In this document: positions 53,401 through 60,614 of the stretch, one piece after another
Layout of the letters: each line of letters opens with the position of its first letter
Numbering within the stretch: the stretch's first letter is position 1
NCBI GenBank assembly: GCA_031549285.1
Contig: JAVBPZ010000015.1
Coordinates: forward strand, 43,326-107,325
From: JAAYCI01 sp031549285
GTDB taxonomy: Bacteria > Bacillota > Clostridia > Oscillospirales > Ruminococcaceae
Length of the DNA stretch: 64,000 nucleotides
Direction: 5' to 3'
Notes under the pieces: generated by a model
The model's database searches: none
What the model was told of the DNA's origin: nothing
Seen by the model: the letters and a program-made list of their open reading frames with translations, nothing else
Program-made: the position numbers and the translations under genes

Positions 53401-54983
53401 TGGACAAGCTGGGCATAAACCCTGTACGGCAGAACAGCGACGGCACCTGGCTGTACCGTTTTACCTCCGGCGCGCTGGCGGACGGCGACGTGGCGGACCT
53501 GGGCTTTGTAGAGTATGCTTTCAAGCTGGAAGACCCGGCCGGCAACACCACCAGCCAGGGCAGAGCCACCAGCCAGATTCGCTATTATGAAGCGATTACT
53601 GCCACGGTGGGCATCTCTTCCAACAACGCCCGCAGCACCTGGGCGAAAAACGGCGATACCATTACCGTAAGCGCCAGCACCCACCATGAAACCAGCATTA
53701 CGGCCTCTACCATTGCCGGGCGCGCCGGTACCTCCTTGGGCGATTTGACCACTACGCCTTCGGCCCAATATCTGATTCCCGGCGGCGAAGCCAGCATTCC
53801 CGAGGGACAGCTGAATTTCAGCATTACCCTGCAGGACCCGGCCGGCAACACCCTGACCGTAAACAAGGCGGACGACGGCAAGAACATGCAAGTCACCTAT
53901 GACCGCACCCTGCCGGTGGTTACCCTGCTGCCTGTGTACAGCGGCTTCTCCGGCAAGGACATCAGCTTCCTGGTGGTGTATGCGGACGAGCATATGGACC
54001 CGAACGCCATCTCTTTCCTGATGAACGACGCGGAACAGATTACCGGCACCGACCGCGCGGTTGCGTCCAGCGGCACCTCGTTCTCGAAGAGTATTGAGCT
54101 GACCAAGGACAACGAGTACCGCCTGAAAGGAACCATTAGCGACATGGCCGGCAACCGCTGTGCGCTGGATGCTACCGCCAGTGTGATACTGGACAAAACC
54201 AAACCGGTTATCAAGGTACTGCTGGACCGCAACACCTTCATCAGCGGCACCACCCCGAACCAAATCTTCTCCATTGAAGAGTTGTACATCAAGGATATCA
54301 TCTGCAGCATTACCGACCAGGACGGCGTGAATGACTGGGATATGGACGACGAGCTGATTACCGAGGGTAAAAAGACCGTGTTCCTGACCGCGGAAGATAT
54401 GGCCGGCAACACCGCCACACCGCTGAGCTATGATATTTACATCGACGGCACGGCGCCGCAGCCCACCGCACAGGATACCGAAAGCGGCACCGTACTGACC
54501 GCAGGCGGCACCACCACCCTGACCGGCAGCAAAGCCACCGTTCAGGTAAGCCTGGCCAGCATCCATATGGGCGACGAAAAACCGGACAGCTTCACCAAGC
54601 TGCAGCTGCTGGACGACAAAGGCAACGTGCTGAAAGATACCGCGCTGTCCGGCACAAACAACGAGGGTCCGTTCAGCTTTGAACTGCCCAGCCACGGCAA
54701 CTACACGCTGGTGCTGGAAGCCACCGACGACGTGGGCAACGAAACCGGGCGCATTACCTATGACATCAGCTTTGAGGCAGGCGGCCTGATACAGCTGCTT
54801 ACCGATGGGGCGAACCCCGGCGGCGGCCCGTCGCTGCGTGCCACCAACCCCGCATTGTTCTATTCGCTGGTCATCGGCCTGCCGGTGCTGGCACTGGGCA
54901 TCTTCTTCCTCATCCTGCTGCTGGCAAAGCGCCGCAAGGAAGAAGAGGACGAAGAACAAAAGGCAACACAGAAAACCAACTAA
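50451..54983 (+). CDS. Giant membrane-anchored surface protein with Ig-like repeats
   Basis: A 1510-residue secreted protein. AAAGGGGTAAAG precedes the ATG. Signal peptide (helix about 17-40, ending PAAFAED). A Ser/Asp linker (SSSSSTSEEGGGEENGEDP) follows the first small domain. The centre and C-terminal half hold repeated beta-sandwich-like domains with the pattern Y-aPi-f-nv-vsSsna...-AKnGDtit-F-T-H, clearest at about 660-780, 781-925, 925-1045 and 1045-1150; later domains contain DPAGNT/DMAGNR, typical of bacterial Ig-like folds. One C-terminal helix (SLVIGLPVLALGIFFLILLLA) is followed by a short basic then acidic tail; no LPXTG. Flanked by the kinase unit and the FHA-PP2C unit. Adhesin or wall sensor by inference. 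Confidence 0.85.
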   Translation: MMNKTARKHSTFSMARKVVIGFLLLAFVGTFLMMPAAFAEDSVIGPFTVSSNIVGEDNTVTITCGSAAPDDKLALVDPNGTITINPGNTVTFVAAANQTCYACMVGPEVVDTNEIQNVDGVYMVGERSFTEILIPAAASSSSDDNTSSDTSSSSSSTSEEGGGEENGEDPTPVALAVTPVSVTTQNGSNRAATGEKVFVNLLVNQAGVTFANNTAKCDGLNNLEQVSYAGEPDANGMYSVTFSYTVSGKPTQRTNTAGELWFGFALTGGDQENPVTVSNTDFSKIYYKTSVSEDVTENPNNIRDITFEKIADKDGNLSIIDAQYAKAGDTVQVSFVCDANEGGGWPGNISSSNIGGINCSWSSDGADSARKFTFTAVLGSGLTHKGPIPFTINLALGGGKNLTITQTDAAEMVVFLDNNTQNTSVKISGTYEDTAGAAQPLPYELIAAGDTLILDYTFDRPVTLTAAPVAVAYSAKKNGAQTDLAVYDAILGSNASAVNLSFVVPDLTATDPVDLWAHFSLYDLAGNPISNGSQTLQYVTPGEDGEPSEVKLSTVAGASVARVGNQLSFSFDDTTIAPHRVMSLAMGNSGEILQELDMDFNATKGVSTYSAKFELPKGFNWVDNTVLDFTVSANDLSDSYFSFTNKTINDFAPTAKNNHVLTFYAPIKVESVSMSSDEVLQNMRYARIGSTLTILLETGHPVDLTDVYVAGVLLTGDKAMVRHDEAPYNGKVWTIEYTLPDPAAADAPGGLDLKDNTAISFSFKMSDGANEDVTYTYGGEPNSTVTYYAPLTFNNVDVVNSSTPAPKDVKLAKNGDLLTITFTTGHPLMAGSDIDYELIWGGKSLGQITSQKASATPAKSVDEESIAAYTYTITYQLPDNGVVNGMSEGMLDQSFLDVRITARDIFTDDVETGVPYYSADPEDPGFVPVQYFAPITFSNIVVSSSNATPTMYAKAGDTITVEFTTNHMLDKDAPGTIGTVQNQVDKLGINPVRQNSDGTWLYRFTSGALADGDVADLGFVEYAFKLEDPAGNTTSQGRATSQIRYYEAITATVGISSNNARSTWAKNGDTITVSASTHHETSITASTIAGRAGTSLGDLTTTPSAQYLIPGGEASIPEGQLNFSITLQDPAGNTLTVNKADDGKNMQVTYDRTLPVVTLLPVYSGFSGKDISFLVVYADEHMDPNAISFLMNDAEQITGTDRAVASSGTSFSKSIELTKDNEYRLKGTISDMAGNRCALDATASVILDKTKPVIKVLLDRNTFISGTTPNQIFSIEELYIKDIICSITDQDGVNDWDMDDELITEGKKTVFLTAEDMAGNTATPLSYDIYIDGTAPQPTAQDTESGTVLTAGGTTTLTGSKATVQVSLASIHMGDEKPDSFTKLQLLDDKGNVLKDTALSGTNNEGPFSFELPSHGNYTLVLEATDDVGNETGRITYDISFEAGGLIQLLTDGANPGGGPSLRATNPALFYSLVIGLPVLALGIFFLILLLAKRRKEEEDEEQKATQKTN

Positions 54984-55027
54984 GCATGCCCAAACAGATT
55001 GCTCCCTGAAAAAATAGAATGTCTTTC

Positions 55028-55062
55028 GCCCGGGCCGCGCGCACACAGTGCGCGGCCCGGGC
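55028..55062 (+). terminator. Hairpin after the giant surface protein gene
   Basis: GCCCGGGCCGCGC pairs perfectly with GCGCGGCCCGGGC. No T run follows, so it may only attenuate transcription into the FHA gene 90 bases later. Confidence 0.55.
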
Positions 55063-55149
55063 ACTCTAAACAGGTACCCGGGTGAAACCGGGTTTCCGTT
55101 GTGGTAAACCCCGGCTGGACACCAAAACCATGCAGAGAGGCGCGGATTT

Positions 55150-56517
55150 ATGGAACCAATGGCAGGCCAAAATGCACTATATGAAACCCGGGATATGCAG
55201 AGCCTTTCGTACATGCTGCCCTCCCCGGAGATGTTGTTTGCGACCGGCTACAAGGTGATGCAAAACCAAACCAGCGCCAACCTGCTGCCCTGCGTGCGGG
55301 TGCAGCACAACGGACGGGACAAGCTGGTATATGATATTTCGCGTTATTCATCTTTGGATGCACTGCTGCCATCACTGTATCCGGAGTCTTTTTTGACCGT
55401 CGTCGCCAACCTGCTGTCGGTGGTGGCGTATGTTTGGAACATCGGGTTCATTCAGGTGGGTAATATCGAGACCGGCCTGGATAAAATTTTCGTAGACAGC
55501 GGCAGTCTCAGTGTCCATTTGGTGTACCTGCCCATTGTTATTCCGCACGCGGCCGAACTGGAAAAAAGCTTTGAGGCGCGGCTGAAAACGAACCTGTTCA
55601 CCGCCATTCAGCAGCACGCCAACCTGCAGGCGCAGGCAACCTGGCCGCTGTACAACGCGCTGTATGACCCTACCTCTTCCCTGGCGCAGATTCGCAAAAT
55701 GCTGGCGCCGGCCCAGCCGCAAGGCGACGCAAACACCTGGCAACAGGCGTCTTCCGGGCGGCATACTTCCGAGAATTTTTCCGCCACCAGCGGGGAACTG
55801 CATACAGCCGCCACGCCGGCCGCCTCGGCGCAGTTGAGCGGTTCGGGTTCCATGGGGGCCGCGCCGGCCGCCACAGCACAAGGTATGGCGGCGCCGGGCA
55901 TGCCCGCTATGCCTGGGTATGCGCCCATGGCGCAGCCGGCATATGCCGCACCGTCACCCCAGGGGTATGCGCCACCTGCCGGCCCTGGCTACCAAATGCC
56001 CGGCGGGAATGCCCCCGTGCAGGAAGCGCCCCCGGCACCCGGCGGCCCGGCGGCAAAACCCGCCAAACAAACAAAGCCGCCAAAACCGCCCAAGGAACCA
56101 AAACAAAAATCCGGTGGTCTATTTGGCCGTAAACAAAAACAGGCCCCTGCGAACGGTGGCTTTTCTTCTGATGTGGATGGTGGCGACACCGAGGTACTGG
56201 GCGATATGTTTGTTCCCACCATCGTTTTTGTAGGGGTACAAACGCCACAGCCGGTACAGTTTTTGATTGCAAAACCGGAGTTCTTGATTGGCAAAAACGC
56301 CGCCGCCGTGGATGGGTCGCTGGCTTTTAACAACGCCATCAGCCGCAGCCACTGCAAGATTTGCTTCCAAAACGGGCAAAGCATGCTGGTAGACCTGGGC
56401 AGCGCCAACGGTACTTTTTTGAACGGAAAAAAGCTGGATGCCAACGCCCCCACCCCCATAAAACCCGGCGACAAGGTGAAGTTAGCCAACAGCAACTTCT
56501 CCATTCAGTCCATTTGA
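55150..56517 (+). CDS. DUF6382-FHA domain protein
   Basis: A 455-residue cytoplasmic phospho-threonine reader. The N-terminal 180 residues (ending near SFEARLKTNLFTAIQQHANL) match the DUF6382 family. A long Pro/Ala/Met-rich disordered linker (about 200-330: MAAPGMPAMPGYAPMAQPAY) follows, with a basic patch (KQTKPPKPPKEPKQK). Near 345 is DTEVLGDMF, a possible phospho-Thr site. The FHA domain (365-455) has the conserved FLIGKN, SRSHCKICF and GSANGTFLNGKKL. Seven bases separate it from the PP2C gene. Similar proteins occur beside PknB/PP2C and Tad-pilus genes in Clostridia; no pilus genes are here. Confidence 0.85.
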   Translation: MEPMAGQNALYETRDMQSLSYMLPSPEMLFATGYKVMQNQTSANLLPCVRVQHNGRDKLVYDISRYSSLDALLPSLYPESFLTVVANLLSVVAYVWNIGFIQVGNIETGLDKIFVDSGSLSVHLVYLPIVIPHAAELEKSFEARLKTNLFTAIQQHANLQAQATWPLYNALYDPTSSLAQIRKMLAPAQPQGDANTWQQASSGRHTSENFSATSGELHTAATPAASAQLSGSGSMGAAPAATAQGMAAPGMPAMPGYAPMAQPAYAAPSPQGYAPPAGPGYQMPGGNAPVQEAPPAPGGPAAKPAKQTKPPKPPKEPKQKSGGLFGRKQKQAPANGGFSSDVDGGDTEVLGDMFVPTIVFVGVQTPQPVQFLIAKPEFLIGKNAAAVDGSLAFNNAISRSHCKICFQNGQSMLVDLGSANGTFLNGKKLDANAPTPIKPGDKVKLANSNFSIQSI

Positions 56518-56524
56518 GGGCGCC

Positions 56525-57271
56525 ATGAAAAACTATCGGTTTGATGTGTGGGGCATTTCCGACGTGGGCGCGGTAAAGACCGTAAACCAGGACGCATTCC
56601 TGTATAAAGTGGTGAATGCCGGCGGCAGCTACGCCGCCATGTTGGCGGTAGCAGACGGTATTGGCGGGCTGCAGGCGGGCGAAACGGCCAGCGCCATTGC
56701 GGTGTATCATTTGGGGAACTGGTGGGAAACCGCGTTTCGCAAATACTACCCCTCTCCAGAAATGCTGCAGGAAAGCCTGCTGGTTGCAGCGCAAAAAATC
56801 AACCAGGACGTGCTGGCCCTGTCTGCCAAAAACGGGGTGAAAATGGGGACCACGCTGGATGTTCTGCTGCTGCACCAGGGATATTATTACCTGCTGCATG
56901 TGGGGGACAGCCGTATTTATCTGTTGCCAAAAGGCAAGGGTGACGTGCAGCAGCTGACCGAGGACCACTCCCGCTTTGTCCCACAGGAAGCCACCGATGG
57001 TACTATTCGCGGCCGGTACATGCTTACCTCGTGCCTGGGCTACAGCGAAACATTTTCCTTTGCGCAAACCAGCGGCCAGCTGCATGGGAAAGATTGCTTT
57101 TTGGTATGCTCCGACGGTGTGTATAAGACTTTGTCCGCCGGGCAGATTGGCAAAATAGTCCAGAAAGAAAAAGGACGGATGCAGAGTGCCTGCGCGTCAC
57201 TGATATCGGCGGCAAAAATGATGGGCGAAACCGACAATATTACCGCCGTGAGCGTCCGGGTGGATGCCTGA
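56525..57271 (+). CDS. PP2C-type Ser/Thr protein phosphatase
   Basis: A 248-residue metal-dependent phosphatase, expected to reverse the kinase encoded at 47385. Motifs in order: KTVNQDAFLY, VADGIGGLQAGETAS (metal-binding Asp-Gly), MGTTLDVLLL, LLHVGDSRIYLL, FLVCSDGVYKTL and ETDNITAVSVRV with the metal Asp-Asn. Complete and of normal length. The ATG lies seven bases after the FHA stop with the site GAGGGCGCC overlapping that stop; the two are coupled. Confidence 0.93.
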   Translation: MKNYRFDVWGISDVGAVKTVNQDAFLYKVVNAGGSYAAMLAVADGIGGLQAGETASAIAVYHLGNWWETAFRKYYPSPEMLQESLLVAAQKINQDVLALSAKNGVKMGTTLDVLLLHQGYYYLLHVGDSRIYLLPKGKGDVQQLTEDHSRFVPQEATDGTIRGRYMLTSCLGYSETFSFAQTSGQLHGKDCFLVCSDGVYKTLSAGQIGKIVQKEKGRMQSACASLISAAKMMGETDNITAVSVRVDA

Positions 57272-57354
57272 ATAAGATACGCATTTCCCGTGAAGTTTTT
57301 TCAGTAAGTACACAGGCAAAACCAAAAAACCGCAGCAATGTATGGAGGGCGCCA

Positions 57355-58404
57355 ATGGCAAAGGCACAGATTGTACTGGTGGACACAGATGAGGGGTATT
57401 TGGGGCCGTTGGAACGGAAATTTGTAGAGGAATTCAAATACGATGCCAACATCCATGTGATTACCGACCCAGCCTACCTTGCCGAGTTTTTTAGCGTACA
57501 GCAAAGCATTGATATTTTTGTGGTGAGCAGCGATTTATACTCGCCGGATTTCATGCGCCACAACATCCAAAATTTCTTTGTACTGTCGGAGGTGCCCCCG
57601 CAGCAAGACACAGCGGAACCTTATCATGCCATTTATAAGTACACCAGCGCCAAGGAAATTTACGACGCTATCGTCAGCATGTCCGGCGCCACCTTTGCCG
57701 CGCGGCTGCACAGCGATGCGGCACGGGTAATTTTGCTGTTTTCCGCCGGTGGCGGCCTGGGACAAACCACCATTGCGGCCGGCCTGGCCAGCGTTTTGGC
57801 GCAAAATTTTCGGCGGGTACTGTTCATCAGCATGGATAGCCTGCAGACATTTGGCGCGTTTATGCAGAGCGACGCCCGCATAAAGCTGGGCAGCGAAAAG
57901 CCGCTGCTAAGCAAAAGCGACTATGTGTATGAGGCCATAAAGCCGTTCATTGTGGCGGAGATGTTCGACTTTCTGCCGCCGTTTGACAGCGCGCCAGCCT
58001 CGCTGGGCATTGAGGCCGAGCATATTATCCACCTGATTGACTGTATCAAGAAGGCCGGCGACTATGATTTTGTTATTGTAGACGCGCCAAATGAACTATC
58101 AAAGCAGACCACCAAAATGATGGCCTATGCCAACCAAACCATTGTGGTAACGGCGCAGGACGCATTGTCGGTGTATAAACTGGACTGCCTTTTGGACAAC
58201 ATAGACTTTTCCGACCCCACCCGGTTTTGGCTGGTGTGCAACCTGTATCGTTCAGAGCAGGAAAATTTCCTGATCAGTGGGCAAAATGGGCGCAACCACC
58301 CCAAGTGTGAGTATATCCGGTACGCAAACAACATGCCGGCGGGCAACTGTGCGTTTTTGGCGGCGCTGCCGGACATGAAAAAAATTGGCCAGTTGTTCCT
58401 GTAA
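57355..58404 (+). CDS. CpaE/MinD-like protein with degenerate P-loop
   Basis: A 349-residue cytoplasmic protein. GGAGGGCGC lies seven bases before the ATG. Residues 1-110 look like an atypical receiver domain as in CpaE. Residues 120-349 follow the MinD/ParA fold (VILLFSAGGGLGQTTIAAGLASVLA, VLFISMD, DFVIVDAPNELSKQTTKMM). In the P-loop (130-139) the signature Lys and the Gly-Lys-Thr Lys are both replaced (Ser/Ala and Gln137), so ATP hydrolysis is doubtful. CpaE-type proteins position secretion or pilus machinery; this one follows FHA and PP2C genes by 83 bases and may be a regulated scaffold. Confidence 0.8.
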   Translation: MAKAQIVLVDTDEGYLGPLERKFVEEFKYDANIHVITDPAYLAEFFSVQQSIDIFVVSSDLYSPDFMRHNIQNFFVLSEVPPQQDTAEPYHAIYKYTSAKEIYDAIVSMSGATFAARLHSDAARVILLFSAGGGLGQTTIAAGLASVLAQNFRRVLFISMDSLQTFGAFMQSDARIKLGSEKPLLSKSDYVYEAIKPFIVAEMFDFLPPFDSAPASLGIEAEHIIHLIDCIKKAGDYDFVIVDAPNELSKQTTKMMAYANQTIVVTAQDALSVYKLDCLLDNIDFSDPTRFWLVCNLYRSEQENFLISGQNGRNHPKCEYIRYANNMPAGNCAFLAALPDMKKIGQLFL

Positions 58405-58452
58405 AACGGCGCCGGATTGTTATGCGGCCGTTAAGTTAGCGTTTGCTAACCG

Positions 58453-58481
58453 TTGCATCTGTCGCGGCGGTATGCTATGAT
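58453..58481 (+). promoter_or_regulatory. Promoter of the FMN-riboswitch transcript
   Basis: TTGCAT (58453-58458), a 17-base spacer and TATGAT (58476-58481), about 25 bases before the riboswitch. Confidence 0.65.
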
Positions 58482-58506
58482 GAATATCGAAAACAGAATA
58501 GTATTG

Positions 58507-58661
58507 TCTTCAGGGCAGGGTGAAATTCCCGACCGGCGGTACAGTCCGCGCGCGCCACATGGTGCTGAATTGGTGAAACTCCAATACCGACAGTGAAGCC
58601 ACAAACGGAGGGCGGCAATGCCGCGTATCCCGCTGGGCAGCAGTCTGGATGAAAGAAGATA
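58507..58661 (+). ncRNA. FMN riboswitch (RFN element)
   Basis: The conserved core is nearly complete: CTTCAGGGCAGGGTGAAATT then CCCGACCGGCGGT, AGTCCGCG, TGGTGAAACTCCAATACCGA (CAGTGA following) and AGTCTGGATGAAAGAAGA. The aptamer is about 155 bases and is followed by a terminator and ribU, a classical arrangement in Gram-positives: FMN binding favours termination. Confidence 0.95.
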
Positions 58662-58694
58662 TGTGTGGTGGTGTTTTTTTGCCGCCTTCATATG

Positions 58695-58730
58695 ACACCT
58701 GAGGGAAATTTCCTTCCGGTGTTATTTTTT
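58695..58730 (+). terminator. Riboswitch-controlled terminator
   Basis: ACACCTGAGGGA pairs with TCCTTCCGGTGT (one mismatch, one G-U) around AATT, followed by TATTTTTT, 18 bases before ribU. Confidence 0.85.
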
Positions 58731-58747
58731 TGCAAAGGAGCATTTCT

Positions 58748-59404
58748 ATGACCGAGCGAACCAAAAAACTGACCACCATGGCCATGCTGTGCGCCGTCGC
58801 CTATGTGGTAATGGCAGTAATCCACCTGGCGCTGGTACCGGCCGCGCCGTTCCTTACCTATGACCCAAAGGATATCATCATCACCATTGGCGGGTTCATT
58901 TATGGACCACTGGCCTCGGCGATCATTTCGCTGATCGTCTCGCTGCTGGAGATGGTCACCATCAGTGACAGCGGGCCGATAGGGCTGGTGATGAACGTAC
59001 TGGCGTCCTGTTCCTTTGCCTGCACCGCCGCATTCATTTATAAAAGAAAACAGACCCTGGCCGGCGCGGCGCTGGGCCTGCTGGCCGGTATTGCTGCCAT
59101 GACCGGCATGATGCTGTTGTGGAACTACTTCATCACCCCATACTATATGGGGGTGCCACGGCAGGCGGTGGCGGATATGCTGCTGCCGGTGTTCCTGCCG
59201 TTCAACCTGATAAAAGGCGGGCTGAACGCCGCCTTTATCATGCTGCTGTATAAGCCGCTGGTGCTGGCGCTGCGAAAAGGCCACCTGGTGCCTCCCTCGA
59301 AAAATACTGCAAATGGCAAAATCAACTGGGTGGTACTGGTGGTTTCCGGGGTGGTGCTGGTCAGCCTGGTGCTGGCGGTGCTAATTTGGCAGGGTGTTAT
59401 TTAG
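58748..59404 (+). CDS. ribU: Riboflavin transporter RibU (ECF S component)
   Basis: A 218-residue membrane protein with six helices that binds riboflavin and works with a shared ECF energising module encoded elsewhere. AAAGGAG lies seven bases before the ATG at 58748. Family features: KKLTTMAMLCAVAYVVM start, APFLTYDPKDIIITIGGFIYGP, and ISDSGPIGLVMNVLAS. A riboswitch upstream makes the substrate assignment firm. Monocistronic; convergent with the FliD-like gene. Confidence 0.95.
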   Translation: MTERTKKLTTMAMLCAVAYVVMAVIHLALVPAAPFLTYDPKDIIITIGGFIYGPLASAIISLIVSLLEMVTISDSGPIGLVMNVLASCSFACTAAFIYKRKQTLAGAALGLLAGIAAMTGMMLLWNYFITPYYMGVPRQAVADMLLPVFLPFNLIKGGLNAAFIMLLYKPLVLALRKGHLVPPSKNTANGKINWVVLVVSGVVLVSLVLAVLIWQGVI

Positions 59405-59524
59405 AGTACCGGCGAATTTGCCGATTTGTTGTTTCCGTTACTGGCCCGCTGCACGGTGGCCACTGGTATGTGGTTTTTTTATAGTGGGCCTGCCCCACGG
59501 CAGCCTTTATATGCGACACACAAA

Positions 59525-59560
59525 ACCCCGCTGTTCGGCAGTTTTGCCGGACAGCGGGGT
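59525..59560. terminator. Bidirectional terminator between ribU and the FliD-like gene
   Basis: ACCCCGCTGTTCGGCA pairs with TGCCGGACAGCGGGGT (one G-U) around GTTT. It lies between convergent genes; T runs are weak. Confidence 0.65.
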
Positions 59561-59595
59561 GCTTGGTGTTATAGTAACGGCCGACAGAAAAAACT

Positions 59596-60396
59596 TTAAA
59601 CCAACAGGTTCATCAGCATACCGGTGACCGCCTGATTATTCATGGTAAACACATTGCCGCGGAAAGAATCATACATTTCGCGGAACGGGTTTTCCTGACG
59701 AGCGGTCTGAATAGACGCCAGATCGTTCTGGATCAGCTCCCGCGCGGACATGTTGGAGCCGAACAGGGCATCCTTGTGTGCGCCGTCGGCAATGCCGCCG
59801 TATCCGCCAATGATGTCCTTGTACAGCTTCAGCTGGTCCGAATTTGTGGTTTTCAGCGCCTCGGTCATTTTTTCGCTGTCCAGCGCCAGCGTGCCGTCTT
59901 TATTGACAGTGACGCCTACCATTTTCATGCTGGCCGCCGGGGCCGGGTCGGTTGCCATGCGGGACAGCTGCTTCATGGTGCCGGGGCCACGGTCGGCGTT
60001 GTCGTTCAGCAGTTTCAGGCTGCTGTTGTATTTGTCCACCATGTCCTGCACGCTTTTCACGGTTTTTTCCACGGTGGCATCGGTTACCTGGCCGTCTTTG
60101 TCATACAGCAATTTGTCCAGGTTTCCGTTACGCAGCTTGTCCGCAGACTGGCCCAGTGTTTTCATGCTGAGGGCATACTGGTCCAGATACTTTGCGGTAT
60201 CAGTTTTCAGGCTGGACACCGTCGCTTTGCTTTCTTTGTACGATGCCAGCAGCTCCGCCGCCTGTGTTTTGGCGGTCTTTTGCGCCGCCTGATAATCGAA
60301 CACGCTGCTGGTCTGCGACGTAGAGCTGGTGCCATACGAGGACAGCAGGCTGGGGCTGAGGTACGAGTTCAAATACGCGTCTATACCAGTTGCCAT
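59596..60396 (-). CDS. FliD-like protein (flagellar hook-associated protein 2, short form)
   Basis: A 266-residue coiled-coil-rich protein. AAGGAGTGAAGG precedes the ATG. It lacks a signal peptide. The segment VGVTVNKDGTLALDSEKMTEALKT is the hallmark of the FliD C-terminal region, and the N-terminal DYQAAQKTAKTQAAELLASYKESKATVSSL and C-terminal helices would form the stalk. Real FliD is usually 450 residues or more; the cap-domain portion is missing, so this is a reduced or divergent form. A SigD-type promoter upstream supports a motility link. No other flagellar gene is in the window; other roles are possible. Confidence 0.65.
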   Translation of the reverse strand: MATGIDAYLNSYLSPSLLSSYGTSSTSQTSSVFDYQAAQKTAKTQAAELLASYKESKATVSSLKTDTAKYLDQYALSMKTLGQSADKLRNGNLDKLLYDKDGQVTDATVEKTVKSVQDMVDKYNSSLKLLNDNADRGPGTMKQLSRMATDPAPAASMKMVGVTVNKDGTLALDSEKMTEALKTTNSDQLKLYKDIIGGYGGIADGAHKDALFGSNMSARELIQNDLASIQTARQENPFREMYDSFRGNVFTMNNQAVTGMLMNLLV

Positions 60397-60460
60397 ATTC
60401 CTTCACTCCTTACCGGTATACCGGCCATATTTCAAGCAGGGACACACCCTTCCATAATGG

Positions 60461-60487
60461 ATATCGGCACAAGTGTTTATTTCTTAA
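60461..60487 (-). promoter_or_regulatory. SigD (sigma-28) type promoter of the FliD-like gene
   Basis: On the minus strand the sequence GCCGATAT (60461-60468) is an exact match to the SigD -10 consensus. TTAA lies 15 bases upstream, or TAAG 14 bases upstream; the consensus is TAAA at 15. It ends about 65 bases before the start codon. Confidence 0.55.
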
Positions 60488-60561
60488 CCCCTATTTTGAA
60501 TTTTTTTTGAAAATTTCACAACTTTGTGTGTGCGACATGTACTTCATTCCTTACATAGGCT

Positions 60562-60592
60562 AAAACACCCCGGCCGCAGCCGGGGTGTTTTT
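60562..60592. terminator. Terminator of the SulP gene
   Basis: AAAACACCCCGGC pairs with GCCGGGGTGTTTT around CGCA, with T runs usable on both strands; it lies about 25 bases past the SulP stop. Confidence 0.85.
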
Positions 60593-60614
60593 AATTTGGC
60601 TGCCTGCAGCCGGT

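Noticed and set aside
52746..55214. 822-codon open frame on the minus strand
   Set aside because: Antisense shadow of the giant surface protein; composition is Gly/Arg/Val/His-rich without motifs, and it crosses the gene's stop and hairpin.
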